Shown here: in pieces, positions 20,201-27,499 of the stretch
Numbering within the stretch: position 1 is the first letter of the stretch
How the letters are laid out: each line of letters starts with the position of its first letter
Assembly (NCBI GenBank): GCA_964017235.1
Contig: OZ024932.1
Span: forward strand, 80,045,451 to 80,109,450
DNA: 64,000 nt
Source: Sabellastarte sp. h YS-2021
Taxonomy: Eukaryota > Annelida > Polychaeta > Sabellida > Sabellidae
Direction of reading: 5' to 3'
Made by a program: the position numbers and the translations under genes
The notes under the pieces: model-generated
Database searches by the model: none
The model's input: only the letters and a program-made list of their open reading frames with translations
Told to the model about the DNA's origin: nothing

Positions 20201-22227
20201 TCAACAAATCTCACCACAATTCATTTATTTTATTAGTATTTTCACGTGGCGAATTTCAGATATGTGGCGAATTTTAGATTTCTTACTCTTATCTTTTAAA
20301 AGAAACAGCATGTCTGTGAAACTTGTAGTTTTGTTGGAGAAGTTGTTCATGCGGACCTGACACTGTGAGGCCCTAATGTCTGCTGACATAAAAAGAAGAA
20401 AAAAAGCTTTTAAGTGTGGTCTTTCTGAGCATCATACACAGATTAAATGTCAACTTAAACCTTGATTTTTGGCATATGGAAAAAGAACATATTGTTATAT
20501 TATCAGGTAAAATATTAGGTGGATGAGGGATATAGTTTAAAAGCTATAGGGCTTAAAGTGAGAAAAAGTTCATAAAATTGGTCCCTCTGGCCATTTTAGA
20601 AACCTTAAGGTGACCCTAAATATAACTACAGACCTCAACTTTTACACAAAGATCATGAATAAACTTAAATATACTACAGTTTGAGTCTGGTCAGATTTGA
20701 CATTTCCTAGTTACAAGGCAACATATATGAAAATTACAGAAAAATGTCCTCTGGGTGGGGTGTTTATGAACATCATACACAGGTTAAATGGTAACTTAAA
20801 TTCTTGATTTTGCACATGTAAAAAGATCATATTAATGTACTCCCAGATGATATTTTAGGTGAATGAACCACTTAGTTTTAGAGCTATAAGGCTTAAAGTG
20901 GCAAAGGTCATAGAAAGGGTCCATGTGGACAATTTTAGAGATCTCAAGGTGACCTGAAAATTAAAGCTAAAGGTCCTCAAATCTTCCCCAGACAAAGGTT
21001 TACATATAAAGGTTATATTTAGTATAGCTTGCGACTTATCAGACTTACCATTTCCAAATTACTGGGAAAAATATGTGAAAATTTGTAAAAAAAAAACCAT
21101 AAGTGGATCTTTATAGGCCTCTAATACAATTTTAACCTCAGCAGAAAGTCTTGATTTTTGGCATATGCAAAAAGAATATATCAATGTGTTCTCAGGTATC
21201 AAGAGAGCCACAGGATTTGTGACGTAGAGGGCATTAAGTAGCCAAAGGTCCATTTTTGACCTTAAGGTAGCTATAACTTCTTTATCATTGGGAGTTGTCA
21301 CCTTAAATTAGGGTTCCTCTCTTGACCTAAACATATGTGTGTGCCAAGTTTGACTGAAATCCGTGGAACGAACAGCAGAAGTTTTAAATAGATGTAATAT
21401 GAAATACACACATTTATAATTACAAAGCACTAATGGTAGTTTCTGTTTTCTATCTTACCCCATTATCAAACAATTTCTTTATCAGAGAATCCGGCATGAC
21501 ACAGTTTTCATCCATTTCTTTAACTAATGGTTCAATTTCCTCAGTGGCAAATTTAGTGGCTAAAATACACATCTTATTATAATTTAAACAAAATATGAGT
21601 ACTTTCTATTGTTCAATTCCAAAACCAGAATTCAAATTTGTTGAAACTTTAAAGAATGCATCTTTTAAAACAACTATATTCAACATACTGAAACATCACA
21701 GTGTTTGGTTACACTTCTAGGCTTCTAATATACCTAGTTGGTATATAATTTTCAGATACCTACTTCTAATCAACTGGGAGTATACAACACTGTGCATCTT
21801 TTACTTTTATATATAGAAAATATTCAACAAAAACAAAAATAATAGTATAAAATATACAAATTTACCAATGTCATCAAACTTTGTCGAATGAAACATTTCC
21901 ACATACAATTACAACTGTGATAATTGATGACAAGTTTAAACCATTGCTTTGTTTACATACTAATTTATCACTAGTATACTCCTTATTATTTAACAAGAAT
22001 ATAGTGGGGCTACATGGAAATAGTTATAACGAATATGTGTTGAGACATTTTGTTTCCAATTTACCCATATTTTTCATCATTGTTTCTTCCTCAGACAGTT
22101 GTGTAACTGGGGCTCCCTGAGAAGACATCCATCGTCTAACATGTTTAACTGGATGTCTATTTGAAATGACTCCAACTTTCACTTTCTGTAAATGGCTTGA
22201 GACACATCTACCCAGCCTTGTAAACAT
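2188..22227 (-). CDS. ACADSB: Short/branched-chain acyl-CoA dehydrogenase, mitochondrial (six exons, 3' part off window)
   Basis: Exons read on the minus strand: 22227-22065, 21559-21459, 15911-15705, 15099-14929, 14642-14517 and 2280-2188. They join in phase with GT donors and AG acceptors, giving about 287 codons of a protein usually about 430 long. The product is a flavoprotein of the mitochondrial matrix that oxidises 2-methylbutyryl-CoA and other short branched acyl-CoAs in isoleucine degradation, passing electrons to ETF. Recognisable blocks in order: an Arg/Lys-rich acid-free presequence, [48 protein letters not shown] (flavin/substrate loop), [37 protein letters not shown] and [21 protein letters not shown]. 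The C-terminal half with the catalytic Glu is outside the window. I assign ACADSB rather than ACADS from these blocks as I remember the family; I could not run an alignment. Confidence 0.92.
2479..2703. mobile_element. 225-bp TA-flanked MITE, copy 1
   Basis: A non-coding element with terminal inverted repeats of about 23 bp, beginning GAGTAAGAAATC and ending GATTTCTTACTC. It is flanked on both sides by TA (2477-2478, 2704-2705), as expected of Tc1/mariner-type MITEs. A second, very similar copy lies at 20066-20288. Both sit in ACADSB introns. A subterminal GGCGAATTT word occurs near both ends. Confidence 0.85.
3705..3873. repeat. DIRS copy 1 left inverted terminal repeat
   Basis: About 169 bp matching the reverse complement of 12853-13021 with only a few mismatches, around the CACTACACTCCACTCG stretch. 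It contains a perfect TGACGTCA palindrome (3853-3860) and GC-rich CCGG blocks. Left of it, 3661-3704 is the AT-rich outer edge that is repeated inverted in the internal complementary region. Confidence 0.92.
3936..4028. repeat. DIRS copy 1 internal complementary region (circle junction)
   Basis: The first half (about 3936-3987) is the reverse complement of the element's left outer edge (3661-3712). The second half (about 3988-4027) is nearly identical to the reverse complement of the right outer edge (12999-13041). The two meet at ATTTGCAATTTCATTGCG. This is the arrangement known from DIRS-1, where the region templates joining of the two ends to make the circular intermediate. Confidence 0.88.
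4335..4976 (-). pseudogene. DIRS copy 1 tyrosine recombinase, C-terminal catalytic domain (severed)
   Basis: Continuous frame from 4976 to the stop at 4335. It carries the tyrosine-recombinase catalytic set: Arg in [15 protein letters not shown], the box-II HDIRAF (H-x-x-R), CHWKSH and the nucleophilic Tyr in FTQFYLKDV. In DIRS elements this enzyme integrates the circular DNA copy by strand exchange. It aligns closely with 25470-26100 of copy 2 (shared [34 protein letters not shown]). The N-terminal half lies at 8251 and above, separated by the insertion at 4977-8228, so no complete protein can be made. An in-frame TAG (4977-4979) marks the junction. Confidence 0.9.
4977..8228 (+). mobile_element. 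Satellite-carrying hairpin-ended insertion in the recombinase gene
   Basis: The recombinase frame is interrupted here and resumes on the other side. TAA occurs at both borders (4974-4976 and 8229-8231) and could be a 3-bp target duplication. No coding region is visible. Near the left end is ACATATCCCCAGAC; at the right end is a hairpin with arms TATATCCCC and GGGGATATA, so the left word is inverted relative to the 3' arm. The middle holds a 348-bp tandem array and, just before the hairpin, a (CGG)n tract. A related left end (CAACATATCCCCACA) occurs at 18741. Best guess: a non-autonomous Helentron/DINE-like element; no replicase is present to prove it. Confidence 0.6.
6170..8000 (+). repeat. 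About five copies of a ~348-bp tandem repeat
   Basis: The phrase TACTAAGATTACACA recurs near 6683, 7032 and 7381, with diverged versions near 6330 and 7725. Each unit also carries CTTACCATTTCCAAGTTACAG, CATACACAGGTTAAATGTC and a TTTTGGCACAT phrase in the same order, about 348 bp apart. Diverged units of the same family occur at 19040-19190 and 20430-21300. Confidence 0.85.
8163..8230 (+). repeat. CGG microsatellite followed by terminal hairpin
   Basis: Bases 8163-8183 are (CGG)7. Bases 8202-8230 fold into a hairpin: TATATCCCC, a 3-bp GAC/GTC inner stem with an unpaired T, then GGGGATATA. Its 3' edge is the border of the insertion in the DIRS recombinase. The pairing of a CGG-rich stretch and a hairpin end recurs at 33206-33281 and, degenerate, at 34475-34551 and 59535-59587. 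Confidence 0.75.
8251..11103 (-). pseudogene. DIRS copy 1 tyrosine recombinase frame, N-terminal part, overlapping RT
   Basis: A 950-codon frame overlapping RT-RNase H in another phase. The C-terminal ~130 residues are the SAM-like core-binding domain of the recombinase ([47 protein letters not shown]), matching copy 2. Upstream, near codons 165-200, is a Cys-rich block ([18 protein letters not shown]). The remainder is low-complexity Ser/Pro/Arg sequence, as expected of an overprinted frame. In DIRS-1 the recombinase ORF also overlaps the RT ORF extensively. Near 8290 the sequence is 2 nt shorter than copy 2, which shifts the frame after GIPSWNLS and ends it. The downstream catalytic domain is displaced to 4335-4976. 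Confidence 0.75.
8481..10601 (-). pseudogene. DIRS copy 1 reverse transcriptase-RNase H with methyltransferase-like tail
   Basis: One frame of about 706 codons broken by a single TGA at about 10229-10227, directly after KPNQKW; the next residues [11 protein letters not shown] continue the RT domain. RT landmarks: [14 protein letters not shown] (motif A Asp), [12 protein letters not shown] (motif B), HQYLDDWLI (catalytic YLDD, about 9920). RNase H follows: [52 protein letters not shown]. The C-terminal part ([30 protein letters not shown]) matches the Dam-methylase-like region described between RNase H and recombinase in DIRS elements. The enzyme would copy the element RNA into a circle. The stop may be a nonsense mutation; readthrough cannot be excluded from sequence. 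Confidence 0.9.
10790..12733 (-). CDS. DIRS copy 1 ORF1, gag-like nucleic-acid-binding protein
   Basis: Intact 647-codon ORF starting [13 protein letters not shown]. Residues 11-46 hold a Cys/His cluster (CGH...CARC...C...CEFC) likely to bind zinc. Residues ~130-260 are Pro/Ser/Glu-rich and probably disordered, with an acidic patch ([19 protein letters not shown]). Residues ~350-560 form a more ordered region ([32 protein letters not shown]). The C-terminus is Arg/Gly-rich ([12 protein letters not shown]), typical of RNA binding. By position and composition it is the structural ORF1 of a DIRS element, packaging element RNA. It ends about 190 bp before the first RT Met and overlaps the recombinase frame. 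It is the only undamaged frame in this copy. Confidence 0.85.
   Translation of the reverse strand: MSSPGQRKGACGHIMANFDKHSRCARCRDKGHGEDPCIKNLQCEFCDLLTPEQIVQLSTPTYKLRKEKQKGKDVLIDPNAVTVISQVEQEVVDRPASHNSSVDLSLPAPSFQKELLDLDEKWSLRVARLEALITMGHKSSPPQPAFSPVKVPVSHQPPPGSISQTPFMQSAALSGQAGPASGPDGAQALPVSTVTRSSPLDKLYPDNDPEPVFQQPGPVPATQSSTGQVLFSARDAIPPDQTEEGELSDPEQEPEDPQDSDSGEKDKIISEDQNYRETVRGVRAFMGWTHIPDLEYSPTSRTDNPWTGHRSQPVGKVSVLLPPEDWLCKKLENMNLVLLEGYPSKSSEPGGLHMDQFLRPPKFQGRWYGIHPAEPKDPTRPGKYVNTWPNDSAKINSAFPHIAKQSVANSQPAVRPLSQDTVRKWEKSAKESSYICNQAAGFNRCITKLQDSVQEQVRILHHEMGKGKSSAKTQAALDELHYVTTFNQNVSFAMGKSLQHLSDFTFTQMANLTLVRRDSYLEHLKPGVKPDTFASLRNCPLNGYALFPDAIIRKAEDDITQHEAAKRTSQPGPSHGGFAGAQKRGQNRYQPYSTGWRNQDTTKPSGNSGKDMPAWKSFGGRGRPRGRGRGGPANRGSRGSKDVHPYK
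12853..13021. repeat. DIRS copy 1 right inverted terminal repeat
   Basis: Inverted match of 3705-3873. Contains TGACGTCA (12873-12880) and CCGGTCCGGCCGG. Bases 13022-13041 (ATATTAACGCAATGAAA) are the outer edge, repeated inverted in the internal complementary region. In minus-strand reading this is the 5' repeat, 120 bp upstream of ORF1, so it is the likely promoter region. Confidence 0.92.
13042..14269. other. ACADSB intron sequence without a gene
   Basis: AT-rich. I see no coding exon, RNA gene or tandem repeat apart from an A-rich run at about 13971-13998. It probably belongs to the putative hAT-like element that flanks the DIRS insertion. Confidence 0.5.
14517..14642 (-). CDS. ACADSB: ACADSB-like coding exon 5
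   Basis: 42 codons, phase 0 at both ends. Acceptor TTTATGCAG, donor GTAAGC. Encodes [19 protein letters not shown] through HFDNVK, the beta-domain strand region of acyl-CoA dehydrogenases. It is preceded by a 286-bp intron and followed by the 12.2-kb intron carrying the DIRS element. Confidence 0.93.
14929..15099 (-). CDS. ACADSB: ACADSB-like coding exon 4
   Basis: 57 codons, phase 0 at both ends. Acceptor TGTGTTTAG, donor GTGAGT. Encodes [16 protein letters not shown], then [20 protein letters not shown] and [21 protein letters not shown] and WISNA are the conserved flavin and substrate-contact loops of the family. Confidence 0.94.
15705..15911 (-). CDS. ACADSB: ACADSB-like coding exon 3
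   Basis: 69 codons, phase 0. Acceptor TTTTGTAG, donor GTAAGA. Encodes [36 protein letters not shown] and [10 protein letters not shown]. This is the N-terminal helical domain. Its 5' boundary is repeated, in decayed form, in tandem just upstream (15848-16170). Confidence 0.93.
15848..16170 (-). repeat. Tandem decayed copies of the exon 3 acceptor and first codons
   Basis: Three and a half units of about 88-100 bp. Each has GGTTACTGACAAAGAAAG-like sequence, then GAACCAGATCCACCATAAT-like exon sequence, then a GGGATCTCAAT...ATCTACAAAAG acceptor-like stretch. The first unit contains the real exon 3 start; the units near 15940-16030, 16030-16120 and 16120-16170 are diverged. The copies keep the ATCTACAAAAG (acceptor) word but have lost the reading frame. 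Confidence 0.75.
16380..18348 (+). mobile_element. Satellite-carrying element with 3' hairpin (169-bp YY1-like array)
   Basis: A tandem array (about 16430-18060) is followed by a unique 3' domain and a perfect hairpin (18327-18348: AAGCGTCCC, loop ACAA, GGGACGCTT) ending in AAT. The 3' domain contains TTTTGGTCATATGACCT and a purine-rich GGAGCC tract before the hairpin, matching the plan of the elements at 33.7 and 57.5 kb. Non-coding; short open frames across the array are translations of the repeat. The left border is uncertain. It lies in ACADSB intron 2. Confidence 0.6.
16430..18060 (+). repeat. About ten copies of a ~169-bp tandem repeat containing ATGGCCGCCAT
   Basis: The phrase TTTTCGAGATATAAGCATTT recurs about every 169 bp (near 16533, 16697, 16866, 17033, 17210, 17376, 17542, 17708, 17877, 18030). 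Each unit also carries TTCAAAATGGCCGCCATTTT or a close variant and CTACTCTGCAGAGATACCC. Diverged relatives are at 45400-45640 and 55390-56600. Confidence 0.9.
18349..18740. other. Intron sequence, nothing recognised
   Basis: AT-rich, no coding potential I can support. Bases 18600-18640 hold a short direct repeat of ACTTGATGAAA. Confidence 0.5.
18741..21400 (+). mobile_element. Second element of the TATCCCC-end family, itself interrupted by a 153-bp-repeat module and a MITE
   Basis: Starts CAACATATCCCCACAAAG, close to the left part of the insertion at 4977. Diverged 348-bp-type units are at 19040-19190 and 20430-21300. Between them, about 19330-20395 is a different module: inverted relatives of the 153-bp repeats of 43.7-45.2 kb, plus sequence matching the reverse complement of 43340-43630, with MITE copy 2 inside. 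The right hairpin is missing; similarity fades near 21360 after GTGTGCCAAGTTTGA. Non-coding. Confidence 0.5.
20066..20288. mobile_element. MITE copy 2 (GAGTAAG family)
   Basis: Same ends as 2479-2703 (GAGTAAGAAATC...GATTTCTTACTC), 223 bp, highly similar throughout. Left flank TA (20064-20065); the right flank reads TT, so one target base may have mutated. It sits inside a repeat whose other version, at 43480-43630, lacks it. Confidence 0.85.
21459..21559 (-). CDS. ACADSB: ACADSB-like coding exon 2
   Basis: 101 bp; enters in phase 1 (completing an Ala codon GCC split with exon 1) and leaves in phase 0. Acceptor GTATTTTAG, donor GTAAGA. Encodes [19 protein letters not shown] and [14 protein letters not shown], the conserved N-terminal helices of the family. 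It has no in-frame start codon of its own. Confidence 0.92.
22065..22227 (-). CDS. ACADSB: ACADSB-like coding exon 1 with mitochondrial presequence
   Basis: 54 codons plus one base. I chose the ATG at 22227-22225 ([17 protein letters not shown]) because an acceptor-like TTTAAATTCCAG lies just upstream at about 22240, suggesting a spliced 5' UTR. An upstream in-frame ATG (22257) would add ten residues if that site is unused. The first ~35 residues are rich in Arg/Lys and lack acidic residues, a mitochondrial targeting signal. [17 protein letters not shown] then leads to the phase-1 donor GGTAAA. Confidence 0.85.
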
Positions 22228-22393
22228 TTTATCACCAGATCTGGAATTTAAAAACATGGTTGTTACATATGTTTTGGAAAAAATATAATCACAAAAGTTA
22301 AGCAGGATATAAGTCCAAATAAAATGTGCATTGTTTTGTCCAGTGGGGTTCAGGAGTTGGTGACATTTGGGGTGTCCTGGATGTAGGGGTTTG

Positions 22394-22685
22394 TGTAACT
22401 TTTGTCAGACAACAGACAGAATATTCCAAGAGATTCCTTTATTGATTCAAACATTCAGGAGCAAAAGAAATGGGAACCAAGTCCACCATCCGAGTCCAAA
22501 GAGTCCAAAGCTGTATTCAGGACTGAACTCCTGACTGAAAAGTAAGACACACATCCGCTCATTGGCTGCTGATTAACCCAAAATCCGAATTTTGGGAAAA
22601 TGTCAGGCTCAGACTTCTTAAGATTAACAGGAGAAACACAGCTACGATGCAGATATTGTTTTTGTAGCATTTTTTTTTTGTTACA
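22394..22685 (-). mobile_element. Possible solo LTR
   Basis: On the minus strand it begins TGTAACAAAAAA and ends AAAAGTTACA, with an internal CAATAAAGG polyadenylation-like signal about 50 bp before the end. About 292 bp. This fits a Gypsy/BEL-type LTR, but the flanking 5-mers (gtttg, tacta) differ and no internal retroelement sequence is adjacent, so I hold it loosely. Confidence 0.35.
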
Positions 22686-23030
22686 TACTAGGAAGATACA
22701 GAATCCATGATATTGTGAATTGATAAAACAAGCAATCAGTGCCCATGAACCGGATCTGTGGCAGCTGACTTTGTGCTGCTAAGCTCAACAGTGAATAACA
22801 GTGAATAAGATATTTCAACAAAATACTCTGAATGCAGAAGTTTTCAAGTTACAAATGATTTACTCGACCTGAAAGAAGCTATTACTCAGCTATGCAATGA
22901 GCTACATGTCTGCTGTTTCACTATGCTATGGCTGACCAAAAAGTAGGTGAATAACATATTTAAAACACTCAAAATGCAATGGTTTTCAAGTTAAAACTGA
23001 TTTAGTTTATGATATCATAAATTTTAATGC

Positions 23031-24400
23031 ATTAAAAACTAGAAAAATGTTTTTGCTGACAAAAACGAAGCGGCCCTGATGAAAAAGTGCGAAGTAATCC
23101 ATAAAAGATGTCAACATATGCGTCATAAGGAATAGAAAATGTGAAGTTTATTGCATTGTGTATGTTACTATATTTAAGAAATTAAAGAACGACCACAGCT
23201 TGGCAGAAGAGAAGTTGTAGGTGTGAAATTTACTTCTCGAAAGAATGTATATCCAGTGCACGGAAGAAATGCCTCCTGGAAAAATGCCTCCGAGAAAATA
23301 TGCCTCCTAGAAAGAATGCCTGCTGAATATTTTGTGAATATGAGAAATGCCTCCTAAGAAAAAAAGTTATTTCAAGTATTATAACACTACAGGTTCACAT
23401 TACAACTTCAGAGACATCTTCATTTTTCCACTTGAGTCTTATAGTCACCAATGCCTGTCAAAAATTCACAGTCTTTGACCCATTTTGCTTAGCTGTACAA
23501 AGGTACTTAAGTTTCTCTTGTAAAGTATTGCTGGTTCTTCTCACTCTTTTGGCTGGCTGGTCATCCCTGGTTTCCATCATGACAGTTGTGTTTTTCTTGT
23601 AATTATATTTCTGCCCCTCCTATTTCATTAACAAACCTCATAGCCATAAATCCTGCTTTTAAACTGGTCCAGAGTACAGCTGAGGGTATACTCTTTCAAG
23701 AAGATATTTGTACTTTGTGATATTGTACATTATGGTTTTGACTGTGCATATTTGAAATTAACATGTTTTTGATACTATATGTTATCGTTTTCATATGTAA
23801 CATGTTTACAAGTTGAGATAACTTTTTTTTCTCAGGGGGCATTTTTTCCTAGTCACAAAATATTCAGAAGGCATTCTTTGTAGGAGGCATTTTTTCCAGG
23901 AGGCATTTTTTCCAGGAGGCATTTCTTTCCGGATTCAGTATGTCCTACATTCTTTGGGAATGTTCTCGCAAAAGAGGTCTCAAGTGTAAGGGTACATTGA
24001 CCACAGACATTTCTGTTCAAAATGTCATTAGTATCAGACTTAAGTATAAAACACTAATTAAATGCAGTGGACTAAGATGCTTAAGAACTATTGTTTAAAA
24101 TTACTGATTGTGCTTCAACTAAATACTTAACAAAAACACTAATAAAATCCAGTGAACCAAAGTACTTAAGACTTTTTGTTCAAAAGTTAATGACTTTGCT
24201 GCAGAGTTATTGCTTAAAAGGAAAAACAAGTTACAAATTAATTTGGTAGGTCATTATACTAAGCAAAAGTTGATGTAAATGTTGGAAATTAATGTAATGT
24301 AATAAAAACTAGAAAAAAGTTTTTGCTGACAAAAATGAAGCGGTCCTGATGAAAAAGTGTGAAGTAAGTCGTAAAAGATGTGCAGCACAAGGAATAGAAA
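23031..24400 (+). repeat. 1.27-kb tandem duplication, first unit plus start of second
   Basis: Sequence from 23031 (AAAAACTAGAAAAATG...) recurs from about 24304, runs to 24400, is interrupted by the DIRS element, then continues at 29485-30740. Shared landmarks: TTTATTGCATTGTGTATGTT, ACGACCACAGCTTGGCAGAA, CTACAGGTTCACATTACAAC and GTCATTAGTATCAGACTTAA. The second unit has about 100 extra bp near 29990-30090. Confidence 0.88.
23239..23958. mobile_element. Foldback-like element with ATGCCTCC-repeat arms, copy 1
   Basis: The left arm (about 23239-23375) starts AAAGAATGTAT and contains serial AATGCCTCCTGGAAAA-type units plus GAATATTTTGTGA. The right arm (about 23815-23958) is its reverse complement (TCACAAAATATTC, then TTTTCCAGGAGGCATTTTTT units, ending ACATTCTTT). 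Long inverted repeats built of short direct repeats are the hallmark of Foldback-type elements. Non-coding centre. Confidence 0.7.
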
Positions 24401-24442
24401 ATTGCAAATTTAATAAGTAAATTAAATTTTTATAAGTTAATA

Positions 24443-24965
24443 CCCTATCCAATGGACAATTGCTTTACCGGTCGGTGCGACCGGTCCCGCCAAACGCCAG
24501 AAAAAGACATCCTGTATATAATACCGGCAGGACGTTCCAATCCCAAAAATTTGTTCCTTATGGTTCCCTCTTACTGTCCTTCCATCCATAAATCAAAGGT
24601 CCATTTTAACAATAGTTTCTCATATGATGCCCCTAAGTTATGGAATGATCTTCCATATGATATACGCAGTGCTCCAAATCTCTCCAGTTTCAAAAGTCGA
24701 CTCAAAACCTACCTATTTCAGAAATCATTCCCACCATAGCTTCTCACTACCGAACACCGGACCGCCTCCCTGGCAACGACTCGGAACATGTCTAATGTCT
24801 CATGATTTATGCCTTACGGATTGGATGGTGTGCCTTAGAATCCGTTGATACGGAGATTAAGCACCTGGACAACTGATTGATTGATTGATTGATAGTGTGC
24901 ATTCGCTAGGTGGCGCATCACACTTGCTTCCTGTCAAGACAGAGTGACGTCAGTTCATCTTTTTC
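24443..24965. repeat. DIRS copy 2 left inverted terminal repeat, interrupted
   Basis: Two segments, 24443-24534 and 24893-24965, match the reverse complement of 29290-29464. The intervening ~360 bp is a LINE 3' end. The match stops after ACCGGCAGGAC and resumes at TAGTGTGCATTCGC; about 7 bp present in the right repeat is missing at the break. Contains GTGACGTCAG and CCGGTCGG blocks. Confidence 0.85.
24534..24892 (+). mobile_element. 5'-truncated L2/CR1-type LINE 3' end
   Basis: Encodes the last ~65 residues of a LINE ORF2 (LMVPSYCPSIHKSKVHFNNS, FSYDAPKLWNDLPYDIRSAP, SSFKSRLKTYLFQKSFPP, stop at 24737-24739). A short 3' UTR ends in GATTGATTGATTGATT. The UTR word CCTTAGAATCC...GGAGATTAAGC also occurs in the full-length L2 at 41930, so both belong to related families. 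Inserted into the left inverted repeat of DIRS copy 2. Confidence 0.85.
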
Positions 24966-25029
24966 GTTGTCTAAACAGATTTAGACCCTAGTAAGCTGGT
25001 ACCGGGGTCGGTTGGGAGGGCCATGCCTG

Positions 25030-25124
25030 TCCATTGGATAGGGTATTAACTTATAAAAATTTAATTTACTTATTAAATTTGCAATTTTATTGCGTTAATA
25101 CATCCTATCCAATGGACAATTGCT
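25030..25124. repeat. DIRS copy 2 internal complementary region
   Basis: The first half is the reverse complement of the left outer edge (24401-24450), the second half the reverse complement of the right outer edge (29440-29484), meeting at AATTTGCAATTTTATTGC. Same position and logic as 3936-4028 in copy 1. Confidence 0.88.
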
Positions 25125-25469
25125 GAATAACTACCACTTGGTAGGTGGGTAAGCAGCTAGGGACTTCTGTGAGCTCATAACAAAACAAAATAGTACAGGC
25201 CCATTTGACCTAGGGTCAGAGAACCCTGACAGGTCAAGGTCGGGTCTACCGACGTTGCCCCCCCCCCCCTTTTTTCTTTCCTTCCAGAGTCGGTCTGAGA
25301 AGGGAAAGATAGAGAGAGAGGGGCTGAGTTCAGTCCCAGAATAAATAAACTTCCCAAGGGAAGCAAGTCACAGTTTTTTTTTTGTTTTTTTTTTACAATA
25401 TGTATATATTTACATATATACAACATCCCCTCACTTCTGGGCCTGGTGGTGCACCTGCTGGGCAGCCCA

Positions 25470-26460
25470 CTACAGGTCCCAGGTGAAAAGCTCCGAGTCA
25501 GCCCAGGCAACATCCTTCAAATAGAATTGGGTGAAGGTGTTGTGAGATTTCCAGTGGCAGGCTGACAAGATCTGATCTAAGGAAATCCCTGATTGGAAAG
25601 CCTTAGAGGCAGCAAAGGCCCTAACATCATGGGCTTTAACCTGATGTAAGGTGAGGGCCTCCTGGTCGGAGAGCTCATAGCACAGAACCACAGTCTGTTT
25701 GATCCATGAGGAGATGGTGGCAGGTGAGATGTCTTTATCAAAACCCTTCTTGAAGGAGACAAAGACTAACTCCTTATTCTGCCTGAGGTCTGCAGTCCTG
25801 TCCAAGTAGTAGCGCAGGGCTCTAACTGGACATAGGGACCTGTCACCCTTGAGTGACCTATCCAGAGAAGGTGCCAGGGCTGGGATGACCACTGGTGCCA
25901 CACTATCTGGACCTTCCTTAGCCAGCTGGTTCTTGGATAGGAAGCTGGGTGAGGGGTACAAAGACACCTTAGACCAGTCTGACTGGTGTCTGATGTTCTT
26001 ATGTAACCAAGCATGGATCTCACTCCTGCGTTTACCTGAACCCAAAGCCAGCAAGAAAACAGTCTTGTAAGTTAGATGTTTCAAGGAGGCCTCTTTCAGG
26101 GAATCAAAAGGAGCCTTTGTGAGCTGATGTAAAACAAGTGAAAGGTTCCAGGAGGGGATGCCCCTCCTGCCCTTAGGTCTGTCTCTATGGAAACTATCCA
26201 GGAGACGAGTGAGATTCTCATCTTTGCTGACATTAATGGTGGAATTGCACAGTTTGTCAGCAATGGCGGATCTGTAGCCATCAATAGTGCTTGGTTGTAA
26301 CTTCTTGTCCTGAAACAAGTGCAGGAGGAAGTCAGCAATGGCTTCAGAGGTGGTGCCCTGAAGTCCACCTGATTACTGAGGCACCACTTTGTAAAAATGG
26401 TCCACTTTGCCTCATAGACAGATCTGGTTGATATTCTTCGAGGAGCCTCAATTCGTGCTG
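25470..26460 (-). pseudogene. DIRS copy 2 tyrosine recombinase (frameshifted)
   Basis: Near-complete recombinase. The catalytic half is open from about 26318 to 25470: [13 protein letters not shown], Arg in [27 protein letters not shown] and Tyr in FTQFYLKDV are all present. The core-binding half (ISTRSVYEAKWTIFTKW, QVDFRAPPLK) is in another frame, and a shift of one base near 26340 separates it from [15 protein letters not shown]. It provides the intact template for where copy 1 is interrupted. With the frameshift no functional enzyme is expected, so mobility would need a helper element. Confidence 0.88.
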
Positions 26461-27129
26461 CCACTGCCTCAGAGAAGCCTTGCTCCTTGATTGCTGAGGC
26501 TCTAGGAGCCAGGCATGTAGGTTCAGATTCGACAGGTTCCTGTGAAGGACCTGGTTGAATGGCTGAGACACTAGGTTGGGTATGCTGGGCAGACACAGTG
26601 GGATCTGGCTTGACATTGCTACCAGGTCCCAAAACCAGGGCATGTTGGGCCACCCTGGAGCAATCAGAATTATTCTGTTGCAGGGGTAGTCCTGGAGCTT
26701 CTCCACCACTTTGCCCAAGATGGCTGCCGGTGGGAAGGCGTATGGGTCCAGGTCCTCCCAGGAGAGGCTGAATGCATCCACTGCCCAAGCCTGGGGGTCT
26801 GGTACCGGTGATACAAACTGTGGTAGTTTGTTGTTGAACCTGGTGGCAAACAGGTCCACTTGTGGCTGATGCCACCTTGAACATACAGCTTGGAACACTT
26901 CTGGATGAAGTGACCACTCTGTTTGAATGGTCTGGCCAAGCCTGGATAGTTTGTAAAACCCCAGTGAGTTTTGATTTTCCACCGGTTCGACTGCATTCTT
27001 GTTTATCAGCTGATACAGTGCCTCTAAAAGGAAGGACTGTTTGGTTGGATTGTGGTAGTTGCTTATTACAGTCGGTGACCTCGTCAAGTGGGGTCTGAAC
27101 CGGAAGGGGAGAGTGTAACCCTCCCTCAA
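26344..27129 (-). pseudogene. DIRS copy 2 RT remnant: N-terminus fused to methyltransferase-like tail
   Basis: Open for 261 codons, but residues 1-60 (YTLPFRFRPHLTRSPTV...NSLGFYK) match the start of RT while residue 61 onward (LSRLGQTIQTEWSLHPEVF) matches the region after RNase H in copy 1. Motifs A, B, YLDD and all RNase H motifs are missing: an in-frame internal deletion of roughly 1.3 kb with junction near 26949. The tail keeps VDLFATRFNNKLPQFVSP and APGWPNMPWFWDL. Because the fusion stays open, a short protein could still be made; function unknown. Confidence 0.85.
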
Positions 27130-27499
27130 TCTCTAGCCACTGTCTGACCAGCTGGGACCCGAAAGGGTAGGCTGGCTGACTGGTCAGGTAGCTTGACAGG
27201 CATTTCACCGGGACCAGTGACTGGTCAAAGAATTCCTCTGTAACCAGTTCCTTAGGCTGCCACTGGTTGGCCTAAACAGCTGTTTTGGCCTTTAAGGAAC
27301 TTCTGCCGGTCTGTCAGTCAGTCCTGGAGACCTGCCCAGTACCAGGCCTTAAACGGTTATACGTGAGGCAATGCTCTGTAACTGGTTCCTGGTGGCTCCA
27401 CAGTTCTGCATAAACTCCCGGAGTTGGCAGAACTGGGTGAACTACTTCTTAGCAAGGATAGGCTCATATGAAGTTGCCTTCTTCCTGTCCACAGTGGTG

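Noticed and set aside
22340..22400. Primer-binding site beside the putative LTR
   Set aside because: ATTTGGGGTGTCC vaguely resembles a primer-binding site but is in the wrong orientation and position for the LTR called.
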